Shown: one piece after another, positions 17,458 to 25,794 of the stretch | Layout of the letters: the number at the start of each line of letters is the position of its first letter | Numbering within the stretch: position 1 is the first letter of the stretch | From: Agreia sp. Leaf210 | Lineage (GTDB): Bacteria > Actinomycetota > Actinomycetes > Actinomycetales > Microbacteriaceae | DNA: 64,000 nucleotides | Direction: 5' to 3' | Assembly (NCBI RefSeq): GCF_001421485.1 | Contig: NZ_LMKK01000003.1 | Coordinates: 372,001 to 436,000, forward strand | Position numbers and translations under genes: made by a program | Notes under the pieces: generated by a model | Seen by the model: only the letters and a program-made list of their open reading frames with translations | What the model was told of the DNA's origin: nothing | Databases searched by the model: none

Positions 17458-17473
17458 TACTCCCCTCGGAGTA
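17458..17473. promoter_or_regulatory. palindromic operator candidate upstream of two-component genes
   Basis: TACTCC-CCTC-GGAGTA is a perfect inverted repeat with 6-base arms and a 4-base spacer, 60 bases before the histidine kinase ATG and 16 bases after the protease stop. LuxR/NarL-type regulators bind short inverted repeats of this size, so autoregulation by the adjacent response regulator is a reasonable guess. It lacks a T-run and is too short to be a good terminator. Confidence 0.4.
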
Positions 17474-17533
17474 AGCGATGATGCGGCCGCGGGCCGACGC
17501 GCACCGGACGCGTCGCTCGCTAGCAACGAGACC

Positions 17534-18847
17534 ATGAGACGGTCGCTGGAGCACGGGCACCATGACGACCGGCGCCGCGAGGGTTGGGGCGCTCCGATAG
17601 AGCACCCCGAGAGCGGTGGCCGGGTCGGCGGGCGTGAGCATCGTCATGGGCCTAGATCCGGATGGCGGGGCGCCTACGGAATCGGTCCTCGGGGCCCGTT
17701 CGTTCCGCCGCAGGCGCGACTCTGGCTGCCGGTGATCATCTCGCTCGTCGTACAGGTGGCCGCTGTCACGGCCCAACTCGCGGGCGCCTCCGTCTCGCCC
17801 GAGACGGTAGGCCTGGCGTATCTGTTCGCCGTCCTCGGCCCGGCCATCCTGATCGCGGCACGGCGGTTTCCCGGGCCCGTCGTCGTGGTCGTCACCGCTG
17901 TCTCCGTCGCCGACGTCGTCGTCGACCCGTCGATCTTCGCGGCGTACGCGTCGGTGCTCTTCGCCGCCTGCCTTGCTGTCGTGCGGGGCGCGGGAGTCTG
18001 GGCCGTCGCATCCGTCGGTGCGGGCTGGATCGCCGCGTTCGTCTGGAGCGCTCTCGCGGGGGCCACGTGGCAGCCCGTGCCAGCAGTGCTGCTCACCGCG
18101 GGAATCGTCGTCGCGCTCGGCTTCGGTTCGTCGATCAGAACCCGACGCGAGCGATTCGCGCAGCTGCGCAGCATGCAGAGCAGACGACGGGTGGATGCCG
18201 CCCAGCAGGAGCGGGTGCGTATCGCCCGCGAGTTGCACGATGTGCTGGCCCACTCCCTGTCGTCGATCAATGTGCAGGCGGGTGTCGGACTTCATCTTCT
18301 CGAATCACAGCCCGAGAAGGCCGGCGAGGCGCTCGCCAGCATCAAGGCCACGAGCAAGCAGGCCCTCGACGAGGTCCGCGACGTGCTCGGCATCCTTCGC
18401 GGCGATGCGGGCGATTCCACCGAGGCGCCGCTCGTTCCCGAGGCGGACCTCGAGAGCCTTCCCCGTCTCGTCGAGAACGCCCGATCGAGCGGCCTCGACG
18501 TCGAGCTCGACTCGCACGTCGATCGGGCCCCGTCGGCGGCGGTGCAACTCGCCCTGTACCGCATCGCGCAGGAGAGTCTGACGAACATCGTGCGGCACGC
18601 GTCGGCGAGCAAGGCCCGGATCGATCTCCGCGAGAGCGGCGACGATATCGTTCTCAGAGTGAGCGATGACGGCCGGGGTCTACCGGTCGATGTCGAATCC
18701 GTCGCGGGCAAGGGTCTGCTGGGCATGCGCGAACGGGCGGAACTGTTGGGCGGGCGCCTCGAGGCGGTCAATCTCGAGCCTCACGGCTTCGAGATCTCCG
18801 CCACGATTCCCCGCTCGACGCGGCCAACGAGAAACGGGGCATCCTGA
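17534..18847 (+). CDS. sensor histidine kinase, NarL/DesK type
   Basis: 437 residues. About five membrane helices (60-200) precede a HisKA_3 dimerisation domain with phosphoacceptor His235 in RIARELHDVLAHSL. A HATPase domain follows, with ALYRIAQESLTNIVRHA (N box), SDDGRGL (G1) and KGLLGMRERAELLGG (G2). No periplasmic sensor domain is present, so the stimulus is probably sensed in the membrane. The first 58 residues are hydrophilic and rich in histidine and arginine (H7, H9, H10, H24, H36, H38). This is either a metal-binding tail or a sign that the true start is later, although no good later start was found before the first helix. The response regulator follows after one base. Confidence 0.85.
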   Translation: MRRSLEHGHHDDRRREGWGAPIEHPESGGRVGGREHRHGPRSGWRGAYGIGPRGPFVPPQARLWLPVIISLVVQVAAVTAQLAGASVSPETVGLAYLFAVLGPAILIAARRFPGPVVVVVTAVSVADVVVDPSIFAAYASVLFAACLAVVRGAGVWAVASVGAGWIAAFVWSALAGATWQPVPAVLLTAGIVVALGFGSSIRTRRERFAQLRSMQSRRRVDAAQQERVRIARELHDVLAHSLSSINVQAGVGLHLLESQPEKAGEALASIKATSKQALDEVRDVLGILRGDAGDSTEAPLVPEADLESLPRLVENARSSGLDVELDSHVDRAPSAAVQLALYRIAQESLTNIVRHASASKARIDLRESGDDIVLRVSDDGRGLPVDVESVAGKGLLGMRERAELLGGRLEAVNLEPHGFEISATIPRSTRPTRNGAS

Positions 18848-18848
18848 G

Positions 18849-19517
18849 ATGATCCGAGTGGTGATCGCCGACGATCAGCAGCTCATCCGCGCCGGCTTCA
18901 CGGCGCTCCTCGCGAGCGAGTCCGACATCGACGTCGTCGGCCAGGCCGCGACCGGCGCAGAGGCCGTGGAACTGGTGGGGCGGCTGCACCCCGACGTCGT
19001 GCTGATGGACATCCGGATGCCTGACGGAGACGGAATCTGGGCGACGGAACGGATCGTCGCCGAGCCGGCGAACGCTGCGACTCACATCGTGATCGTCACC
19101 ACTTTCGAACTCGACGACTATGTGATCGACGCCATTCGCGCCGGGGCGTCCGGGTTCCTCGTGAAAGACACCGAGCCGGTCGAGCTCATCAGGGCGGTGC
19201 GTGTCGTCGCCGCGGGCGATGCGCTGCTGTCTCCAGGGGTTACCAGGAGGCTTCTCGGACGCGTATCGGGAGGATTATCGGCGGTCGTCGACACAGACAG
19301 GCTGTCGGTGCTGACAGACCGGGAACGCGAAGTGCTGGCCCTCGTCGGCCACGGCCTGACCAACGAGGAGATCGCGTCGAAGCTGTTTCTCAGCCCCCTG
19401 ACAGCGAAGACGCACGTGTCACGGATCATGCAGAAACTCGGTGCCAGGGATCGCGTGCAACTCGTGGTCACGGCCTACGAGACGCATTTGGTTCGAACGG
19501 GTTGGAACGGCGGATAG
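18849..19517 (+). CDS. LuxR/NarL-type response regulator
   Basis: 222 residues, partner of the preceding kinase. The receiver domain has the acidic pair D8-D9, phosphoacceptor Asp54 in [13 protein letters not shown], the conserved Thr in [13 protein letters not shown] and the Lys in [10 protein letters not shown]. The C-terminal helix-turn-helix is typical: [39 protein letters not shown], broken here only by description. The ATG lies one base after the kinase stop. The target genes are unknown; the palindrome before the kinase gene and the neighbouring envelope genes are candidates. Confidence 0.92.
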   Translation: MIRVVIADDQQLIRAGFTALLASESDIDVVGQAATGAEAVELVGRLHPDVVLMDIRMPDGDGIWATERIVAEPANAATHIVIVTTFELDDYVIDAIRAGASGFLVKDTEPVELIRAVRVVAAGDALLSPGVTRRLLGRVSGGLSAVVDTDRLSVLTDREREVLALVGHGLTNEEIASKLFLSPLTAKTHVSRIMQKLGARDRVQLVVTAYETHLVRTGWNGG

Positions 19518-19550
19518 CGCGGCACCGGCCGCGCCCCTCCGGTCGACGCC

Positions 19551-19556
19551 TACACT
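19551..19556 (+). promoter_or_regulatory. -10 box of leaderless ispG
   Basis: TACACT ends 7 bases before the GTG at 19564. The intervening GGAGGAC is only two bases from the start, too close for a normal Shine-Dalgarno pairing. Confidence 0.55.
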
Positions 19557-19563
19557 GGAGGAC

Positions 19564-20721
19564 GTGGCTGCTATTAATTTGGGAATGCCGAAAGTGCCTG
19601 ACACCCTCGCACCTCGGCGCAAGTCCCGTCAGATCAAGGTCGGAAAAGTTCTCGTCGGAGGCGACGCCCGTGTGAGCGTGCAGTCCATGACGACGACGCC
19701 CACCACGAACATCAACGCGACTCTCCAGCAGATCGCCGAGCTCACCGCCAGCGGGTGCGACATCGTTCGCGTCGCCGTGCCGAGCCGAGACGACGCCGAG
19801 GCCCTTCCGATCATCGCGAAGAAGAGCCAGATCCCGGTGATCGCCGATATCCACTTCCAGCCGAACTACGTGTACGCGGCCATCGACGCGGGCTGCGCGG
19901 CGGTACGGGTCAATCCCGGCAACATCCGCAAATTCGACGACCAGGTCGGAAAGATCGCCGCAGCGGCCAAGGCCGCAGGCGTCTCCATCCGCATCGGCGT
20001 CAACGCGGGCTCGCTCGAGCCATCGCTGCTTCAGAAGTACGGCAAGGCGACACCCGAGGCGCTCGTGGAGAGCGCCGTGTGGGAGGCAAGCCTCTTCGAG
20101 GAGCACGACTTCCACGAGTTCAAGATCTCCGTCAAGCACAACGACCCCGTCGTTATGGTGAAGGCCTACCGCCTGCTTGCGGAACGCGGCGATTGGCCGC
20201 TGCACCTCGGCGTCACCGAGGCCGGCCCCGAATTCCAGGGCACCATCAAGAGCGCCACCGCATTCGGCATCCTGCTCGGCGAGGGCATCGGCGACACGAT
20301 TAGAGTGTCGCTCTCGGCCCCGCCCGCACAGGAGATCAAGGTGGGCCTGCAGATCCTGCAGTCGCTCAACCTGCGCGAGCGCAAGCTCGAGATCGTGTCG
20401 TGCCCCAGCTGTGGGCGTGCTCAGGTCGATGTCTACAAGCTCGCGAATGATGTGACAGACGGCCTCGAGGGCATGACCGTGCCCCTCCGCGTCGCCGTGA
20501 TGGGATGCGTCGTGAACGGTCCGGGCGAGGCCCGCGACGCCGACCTGGGCGTCGCCTCCGGCAACGGCAAGGGTCAGATCTTCGTCAAGGGCGAGGTCGT
20601 CAAGACCGTTCCGGAGTCCGAGATCGTGGCGACGCTGATCGCCGAGGCCAACCGCCTCGCGGCCGAGATGCCGGCCGCCGACACCTCGACCGGCAGCCCT
20701 GTCGTGACGGTCGGGGCCTGA
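19564..20721 (+). CDS. ispG: 4-hydroxy-3-methylbut-2-en-1-yl diphosphate synthase (flavodoxin/ferredoxin)
   Basis: Iron-sulfur enzyme of the MEP pathway converting MEcPP to HMBPP; 385 residues. The TIM-barrel part shows [24 protein letters not shown] and [12 protein letters not shown]. The 4Fe-4S site comprises the two cysteines in SCPSCGRAQ and the one in [12 protein letters not shown]. The open frame extends 41 codons upstream into the response-regulator end, but the leaderless promoter fixes the GTG at 19564. Its stop shares one base with the MoxR start (TGATG), so the MoxR operon may be partly read through from here. Confidence 0.95.
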   Translation: MAAINLGMPKVPDTLAPRRKSRQIKVGKVLVGGDARVSVQSMTTTPTTNINATLQQIAELTASGCDIVRVAVPSRDDAEALPIIAKKSQIPVIADIHFQPNYVYAAIDAGCAAVRVNPGNIRKFDDQVGKIAAAAKAAGVSIRIGVNAGSLEPSLLQKYGKATPEALVESAVWEASLFEEHDFHEFKISVKHNDPVVMVKAYRLLAERGDWPLHLGVTEAGPEFQGTIKSATAFGILLGEGIGDTIRVSLSAPPAQEIKVGLQILQSLNLRERKLEIVSCPSCGRAQVDVYKLANDVTDGLEGMTVPLRVAVMGCVVNGPGEARDADLGVASGNGKGQIFVKGEVVKTVPESEIVATLIAEANRLAAEMPAADTSTGSPVVTVGA

Positions 20722-21716
20722 TGAGGCTGGAGCCTCTGACCTCCGACGACATGGAACGGGCGGGCACGATCGTGCACGCCGTCGAGTCGTCGTACTCGGC
20801 GACGGTGGTGGGGCAGGTGACCCTGCGTCGCGCCCTCCTGGTGGCTCTCGTCGCCGGGGGCCATGTGCTTCTCGAGAGCGTCCCCGGCCTTGCCAAGACG
20901 ACAGCGGCGACGACGCTCGCCCGAGCCATCCACGCGCAGTTCACGCGCATCCAGTGCACGCCCGATCTGCTGCCGAGCGACATCACGGGCACCCAGGTGT
21001 ATGACGCCAGGACCAGCACTTTCGAGACTCAGCTGGGTCCGGTCCACTCGAACTTCGTTCTGCTCGACGAGGTCAATCGCTCGAGCGCGAAGACCCAGAG
21101 CGCGATGCTCGAGGCCATGCAGGAGCGGCAGACGACCATCGGCGGAACCGTCTACCCACTGCCGGAGCCGTTCCTGGTGATGGCGACGCAGAACCCCATC
21201 GAGCAGGAGGGCACGTATCAGCTGCCCGAGGCGCAGATGGACCGGTTCTTGTTGAAGGAGATCATCGACTATCCGACGATGGAGGAGGAGCTCGAGGTGC
21301 TGCGCCGCCTCGACGCCGGGGTCTTCGAGGCGTCGAGTCAGCACGAGGGCTCGGTCTCGCTCGACGACATCCGCTTTCTGCAGAAGGCCGCGTCTCGCGT
21401 CTACGTCGACGACGCCATCCGCAACTACATCGTGTCGATTGTGTATGTGACCCGCAATCCGCTGAACTACATCGGTGAAGAGCTCGCCGGCTACGTCGAG
21501 TACGGAGCTAGTCCCCGCGGCACCATCGCCTTCATGCAGGCCGCACGCGCTCTCGCCCTCCTGTCCGGTCGCTCGCACGTCGTGCCCGACGACGTCAAGG
21601 CCATCCGGCACGCCGTTCTGCGGCACCGCGTGATCTTGAACTTCGATGCCGACGCCGAGGGTGTGCGGCCCGAGACCGTCATCGACGCGATCTTCGCGTC
21701 TGTCCATACGCCCTGA
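20721..21716 (+). CDS. MoxR family AAA+ ATPase
   Basis: 331 residues. Walker A-like loop in LLESVPGLAKTTAA, Walker B in FVLLDEVNRSSAKTQSAMLEAM, sensor 1 in LVMATQNPIEQEGTYQLPEAQMDRF, and the C-terminal lid. MoxR ATPases act with VWA-domain partners as chaperone-like systems in maturation of enzyme complexes or envelope stress responses. The gene opens a run of six genes with no real gaps (DUF58, small membrane protein, two VWA proteins, TPR-like protein), the standard MoxR/VWA arrangement. ATG at 20721 overlaps the ispG stop by one base; the longer open frame upstream is inside ispG. Confidence 0.93.
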   Translation: MRLEPLTSDDMERAGTIVHAVESSYSATVVGQVTLRRALLVALVAGGHVLLESVPGLAKTTAATTLARAIHAQFTRIQCTPDLLPSDITGTQVYDARTSTFETQLGPVHSNFVLLDEVNRSSAKTQSAMLEAMQERQTTIGGTVYPLPEPFLVMATQNPIEQEGTYQLPEAQMDRFLLKEIIDYPTMEEELEVLRRLDAGVFEASSQHEGSVSLDDIRFLQKAASRVYVDDAIRNYIVSIVYVTRNPLNYIGEELAGYVEYGASPRGTIAFMQAARALALLSGRSHVVPDDVKAIRHAVLRHRVILNFDADAEGVRPETVIDAIFASVHTP

Positions 21717-21721
21717 GCGCT

Positions 21722-22591
21722 ATGGACAGCCTTCTCGTGCGGATCAAGTCGCGGATGTTCATCCACGCGCATCGCAAGGCGCTCCACCTGCTCGACGGTG
21801 AGTACGGATCGCTCGTCACGGGGCGAAGCATGGACTTCGAAGATCTGCGCAGCTACGTCGCCGGCGACGAGGTGCGCGATATCGATTGGAAGGCTACCGC
21901 TCGTCACGGGGCGACTCTGGTCAGGCGCTACACCGCCCTGCGCAGACAGACGGTGTACTTCGTTCTCGACACGGGTCGCAATATGGCGGCACATGCGGCC
22001 GATGGCGAACGCAAGAGCGAGGTCGCCCTTTTCGTCGTCGGAGTTCTCGGTTACCTCGCTGTGCGTCACGGCGACGAGGTCGCGCTGCTCTCCGGCGACG
22101 CGGAGCGCACGATCCGGCTCCCGGCCCGCTCGAGCGAGGATCACCTCGAACGGGTTCTGCGCTCAATCGACTCGGCGCACAGCCTGGACTCTCCTCTGAG
22201 CGATCTCGACCGCACGCTCCAGCTCGTCGCCCGCACGGTGCGCCGGCGTGCCATCGTCGTCGTGATCACCGATGATGCGCCCCTCGGCCCCGATCAGACG
22301 AGGCTGGTGCGCCGACTTCGCGCACAGCACGAACTCGTCTGGGTGACGGTGGGCGACATCGATCCTCTGCGTCTAGCAGGAGCGACGGCGGTCGACGATG
22401 GATGGCGGATCCCCGAGACGCTGCGCATGGACCGTCGGCTCACCGCCGAGCTGACGCGTTCGATCGAGGAGGACGTCGCAGAACGTCAGACGACGTTCGA
22501 TGACCTGAAAGTCTCGCACCGACGCATCGGGCGGATCGACGATGTCGTGCCGTCGCTCCTGCACCTGCTGAAAGCCAGGACGCGTGCCTGA
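21722..22591 (+). CDS. DUF58 domain protein
   Basis: 289 residues. The hallmark DUF58 segment is present: DFEDLRSYVAGDEVRDIDWKATARHGATLVRRY (given here only as the core DVRDIDWKATA type motif), followed by a degenerate VWA-like fold with VYFVLDTGRNM. No transmembrane helix is seen, unlike some family members. DUF58 proteins are nearly always encoded next to MoxR and VWA genes and are thought to form part of the same complex. Six bases separate it from moxR, and the next gene overlaps its end by 8 bases. Confidence 0.88.
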   Translation: MDSLLVRIKSRMFIHAHRKALHLLDGEYGSLVTGRSMDFEDLRSYVAGDEVRDIDWKATARHGATLVRRYTALRRQTVYFVLDTGRNMAAHAADGERKSEVALFVVGVLGYLAVRHGDEVALLSGDAERTIRLPARSSEDHLERVLRSIDSAHSLDSPLSDLDRTLQLVARTVRRRAIVVVITDDAPLGPDQTRLVRRLRAQHELVWVTVGDIDPLRLAGATAVDDGWRIPETLRMDRRLTAELTRSIEEDVAERQTTFDDLKVSHRRIGRIDDVVPSLLHLLKARTRA

Positions 22592-23042
22592 CACCGAACT
22601 CATCCCTCCGATCGGCTTCGGCAGCGCATGGCTCGTGATCGGTGTCGTGCTCATCGTGCTCGTCATCGCCACGATCCTGCTCATTATCCTCGTGCGCGCA
22701 CGCAAGCGGTCCGCGTCGGCCGAGCTGCCGCTCGGCGGACTCGCGGGACTTCGTGCCGAGTATCACGCGCGGATCACCGCGATCGAGGCCGAGTTCGCCG
22801 AGGGGCGGCTCTCCGCCAGAGCGGCGCATCACCGCCTCAGCGCGGTCGTGCGTCAGTACGGACGTGCCGTCAGCGGGGTAGACGCCCCGGTGATGACGCT
22901 CACCGAGCTGCAGTCGTCGCCTCTGCCCACGGTGACCGCGGCGATCGCCGAGTACTACCCGGCATCGTTCGAGTCCGCCGACCGCAACGAGATCTCGTCG
23001 GCCGTGGCGAAGGCGAGGCAGGTGATCGAGTCATGGGGCTAG
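22584..23042 (+). CDS. single-pass membrane protein of MoxR operon
   Basis: 152 residues, GTG start inside the end of the DUF58 gene. One long hydrophobic helix (about 14-36, WLVIGVVLIVLVIATILLIILV) followed by a basic stretch and a soluble, helical domain. No catalytic motif was recognised. Small membrane proteins of this kind commonly sit between DUF58 and the first VWA gene in actinobacterial MoxR operons and are presumed to anchor or bridge the complex; this is inference from position only. Confidence 0.8.
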   Translation: MPDTELIPPIGFGSAWLVIGVVLIVLVIATILLIILVRARKRSASAELPLGGLAGLRAEYHARITAIEAEFAEGRLSARAAHHRLSAVVRQYGRAVSGVDAPVMTLTELQSSPLPTVTAAIAEYYPASFESADRNEISSAVAKARQVIESWG

Positions 23043-24013
23043 CCAACGCGTGGATCCTGCTCGGCCTCGTGCCGGTCGTCGTCGCCGTGATCGTGGTGCC
23101 TCGGTTGGCGCGTCGTCGACGATCGTCGGATGCCGGGGTGCCGGTGGCGCACACCGGGCGCCTCACCAGACTCCCGGGCTATATCGCGGCGGTCGCCAGA
23201 ATGCGCGGTCTCAGCATCGCCGCGCTCCTGGTGGTGTCTCTTTTCATAGCGACGGCCGCTCTGCTCGCGGCTCGACCCGTCATCACCTCCACCGAGAAGC
23301 CCGCGAAGTTCACCCGCGACGTGGTGCTGTGTCTCGACGTCTCGGGCTCGATGACGGATGTCGACATCGACGTGCTCGAACGATTCAAGGAGCTCTCAGA
23401 GGGATTCGAGGGCGAGCGCCTGGCCCTGGTCATCTTCAACTCGTCCGCGGCCCAGGTCTTCCCGCTCACTGACGACTACGACTACATCGCAGAACAACTC
23501 GAGGCGGTGCGCTCGAGTCTCGATGGCACGGGAGAGTTCGGAGACGCGTTCGGCGGAACTCTCACGGGGGAGGGCGCCTCGCTCATCGGCGACGGCCTCG
23601 CATCGTGCGTGCTCACCTTCGACAGGACAGACGAGAAGAGATCCCGCTCCGTCGTGCTGGCGACCGACAACGACATCAATGGAACGCCCATCATGACCCT
23701 CGATGAGGCCGGCGCATTCGCCACGTCTCGCGATGTCCGCGTCTACGGCATCGACCCGAGCGTGACGAAGCCCGGCGACTCCGAGGATTCGGCTGAATTC
23801 CAACGCGTCGCCGATTCGACCGGTGGCCAGTACTTCGTGCTCGAGTCCGCCGACACCGTCCCGACCATCGTCGACGGCATCGAGGCGACGGAGGCCGCCC
23901 TTGTCGACGACGAACCTAAGCTGATCGTCTCCGACCAGCCCACCCTTTTCGTCGCGCTCTCCATCGTTCTCCTCGCAAGTCTGCTCGTTCTCGCTTGGAG
24001 GGCCAGGCTGTGA
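23033..24013 (+). CDS. VWA domain membrane protein (canonical MIDAS)
   Basis: 326 residues. Topology resembles BatA: membrane segments near residues 8-22 and 58-80, an extracytoplasmic von Willebrand A domain (about 95-285), and a last helix at 300-322. The metal-ion-dependent adhesion site is intact: DVSGSM (DxSxS) and the downstream Thr/Asp in VVLATDNDING. It overlaps the preceding gene by 10 bases and the following VWA gene by four (GTGA), so production of the two VWA proteins is likely to be balanced. Confidence 0.9.
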   Translation: MGLANAWILLGLVPVVVAVIVVPRLARRRRSSDAGVPVAHTGRLTRLPGYIAAVARMRGLSIAALLVVSLFIATAALLAARPVITSTEKPAKFTRDVVLCLDVSGSMTDVDIDVLERFKELSEGFEGERLALVIFNSSAAQVFPLTDDYDYIAEQLEAVRSSLDGTGEFGDAFGGTLTGEGASLIGDGLASCVLTFDRTDEKRSRSVVLATDNDINGTPIMTLDEAGAFATSRDVRVYGIDPSVTKPGDSEDSAEFQRVADSTGGQYFVLESADTVPTIVDGIEATEAALVDDEPKLIVSDQPTLFVALSIVLLASLLVLAWRARL

Positions 24014-25017
24014 GGTTCTCTCCCGTTCTCCCGTTGCCGGCGCTGATCGCCGTGTTCGTCGTGTTCGCCGCATTCGTCGTCTGGCAGCTGGTGTTGCGAG
24101 AGAACCGATCACGTCGGTTGTCGTGGTCGATCCGCGCGGCCATGGTCGTCGCGCTGTTGCTCATCGCCCTCCGACCCGGCATACCCGGACCTGCAGGTGA
24201 GAAGGCGACCTCCGATGTCGACGTGTTCTTCGTGGTGGACACGACGACGAGCATCGTTGCCGAAGACTTCGACGGCTCCGATCCGAGACTCGACGGCGTG
24301 AAGAGCGACATCGTCGACCTGGTCGACGCGTATCCCGGGGCGAAGTTCGCTCTGATGTCGTTCGACAGTTCGGCTGTGCTGCGAGTGCCGCTCACCTCCG
24401 ACGCCACCGCAGTCGCTAATGCTGCTGACGTGCTGGCCCCCGAGATCACGATCTACTCGAGCGGAAGCAGCATCACCGAGGCGAAAGACCTGCTCGCATC
24501 GACTCTGCAGCGAGCGGAGGACGCGGAGCCGGATCGCGCGCGCGTCGTGTACTACTTCGGCGACGGTGAACAGACTGCGGCGGCACCCGTCGGGAGCTTC
24601 GCCGACTCCGCTCCGTTCGTCAGCGCGGCCTATGTCTTCGGCTACGGCACAGAGGCAGGCGGCCAGATGCGGGTGCAGACGGGATACTACGACGACGACA
24701 AGACGGACGACGGATTCGTCACCGACGACACGGGCTCACCCGCCCGCTCGGTGATCGACGAGCAGAATCTGCGCACGATCGCAGACCAGCTGGGAGCCGA
24801 ATACCTTCACCGCACCGCTCCCGGCGACCCGCCGGCAGCCACCGTAGACGCGTCCGCGGGCAGTTCCCTGTCGGACGAGTCCTCGGCTGGTACGACGGAG
24901 CTCTACTGGATTCCGGCCGGTGCCCTCGTGCTGCTGCTCGCCTTCGAAGCCATCATCGTTGTTCGGCGACTCCGCGAGCTCGGAGCTGCCGCCGGGCGGA
25001 AGGGGAGAGACGAATGA
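24010..25017 (+). CDS. second VWA domain membrane protein (altered MIDAS)
   Basis: 335 residues, GTG start within the previous stop. Two helices at the N-terminus (about 7-25 and 34-52), a VWA-like domain (about 65-280), and a C-terminal helix (about 300-322) before a short basic tail. The MIDAS reads VDTTTSI, so the first serine of DxSxS is threonine; metal binding may be weaker or absent. The pair of one canonical and one altered VWA protein fits a BatA/BatB-like heteromeric unit working with the MoxR ATPase. Confidence 0.87.
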   Translation: MRFSPVLPLPALIAVFVVFAAFVVWQLVLRENRSRRLSWSIRAAMVVALLLIALRPGIPGPAGEKATSDVDVFFVVDTTTSIVAEDFDGSDPRLDGVKSDIVDLVDAYPGAKFALMSFDSSAVLRVPLTSDATAVANAADVLAPEITIYSSGSSITEAKDLLASTLQRAEDAEPDRARVVYYFGDGEQTAAAPVGSFADSAPFVSAAYVFGYGTEAGGQMRVQTGYYDDDKTDDGFVTDDTGSPARSVIDEQNLRTIADQLGAEYLHRTAPGDPPAATVDASAGSSLSDESSAGTTELYWIPAGALVLLLAFEAIIVVRRLRELGAAAGRKGRDE

Positions 25018-25724
25018 TGCGCCGCCGTACCAAAGCCGGTCTCATCGCTCTGCCGCCGACAGTGCTCGCGATTGTCGTCGCGGTGAAACTGATCGGACTC
25101 ACGATCGTGTCCGGCCAGGTCTCCGCCGCGTACGAGAGGGAGGACTTCGAGTCGGCCACATCGATTGCCCGATGGCTCACCGTCGTGAACGTGATCGACC
25201 CGTGGAAGGCGCACTTCGCCGTAGGCGATGGTCTCGCCGCTCAGGGGCTCGATGCGGATGCGCAGGGCGAGTTCGAGCGTGCGCTCGGCTTGGCGTCCAC
25301 CGAAGATCAGTGCCCCGTGCGGGTGAATCTGTCGCTCGTGCTCGAGCGGCAGGGCGATGCGGTGGTCGCAGCCGATCCGAACAAGCGCGACGAGGCATCC
25401 GCGTTCTACGACGAGGCGCTCGACGTGATCGACAAGGCCGACGAGTCGTGTCGACAGCCTCCGCAGAACGGAGAAGAGGGCACGGACGACGACCTGTCCG
25501 ACTCGGAGAAGCGGGTGACCGAGAAGAAGGAGGCGCTTGCCGAGCAGCCGCCCGAGGACGAGGGCGACACGAGCGACGATCAGCCCAAGCCGGATGGCTC
25601 GCCGAGCGACGCCACGGTCGAGCAGCTCGAGGAGAAGCTCCGTGATGCGGGTCAGGATCGCAGCGACCAGCAGACGTCTGAGCGCACACCGACCGACCCG
25701 GACTACGTCGACAAGCCCTGGTGA
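25014..25724 (+). CDS. membrane-anchored TPR-like protein closing the MoxR operon
   Basis: 236 residues with one N-terminal membrane helix (about 11-32). A short helical-repeat-like region follows (ESATSIARWL, AQGEFERALGLA, ASAFYDEALDVIDKAD) that resembles tetratricopeptide units. The last 100 residues are an acidic, Gln/Asp/Glu-rich low-complexity tail, rich in E, D and P. It corresponds in position to BatC-like TPR proteins. ATGA overlap with the second VWA gene; a second ATG one codon later (25017) is an alternative start. No enzymatic motif seen. Confidence 0.8.
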   Translation: MMRRRTKAGLIALPPTVLAIVVAVKLIGLTIVSGQVSAAYEREDFESATSIARWLTVVNVIDPWKAHFAVGDGLAAQGLDADAQGEFERALGLASTEDQCPVRVNLSLVLERQGDAVVAADPNKRDEASAFYDEALDVIDKADESCRQPPQNGEEGTDDDLSDSEKRVTEKKEALAEQPPEDEGDTSDDQPKPDGSPSDATVEQLEEKLRDAGQDRSDQQTSERTPTDPDYVDKPW

Positions 25725-25749
25725 TGCCGGCGCTCAGCAGAATCCGCGC

Positions 25750-25776
25750 GAGAACACAGCAAATTCCGAAGTTCTC
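25750..25776. repeat. inverted repeat upstream of LCP gene
   Basis: GAGAAC (25750-25755) and GTTCTC (25771-25776) can pair over a 15-base AT-richer loop. It lies between the MoxR operon stop and the LCP -10 box, so it may be an operator or a weak terminator; there is no T-run. Confidence 0.3.
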
Positions 25777-25780
25777 TCGC

Positions 25781-25786
25781 TAGTTT
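25781..25786 (+). promoter_or_regulatory. -10 box of LCP gene
   Basis: TAGTTT ends 8 bases before the TTG at 25795, close to leaderless spacing. This spacing supports the rare TTG start. Confidence 0.4.
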
Positions 25787-25794
25787 CGTGAGCC

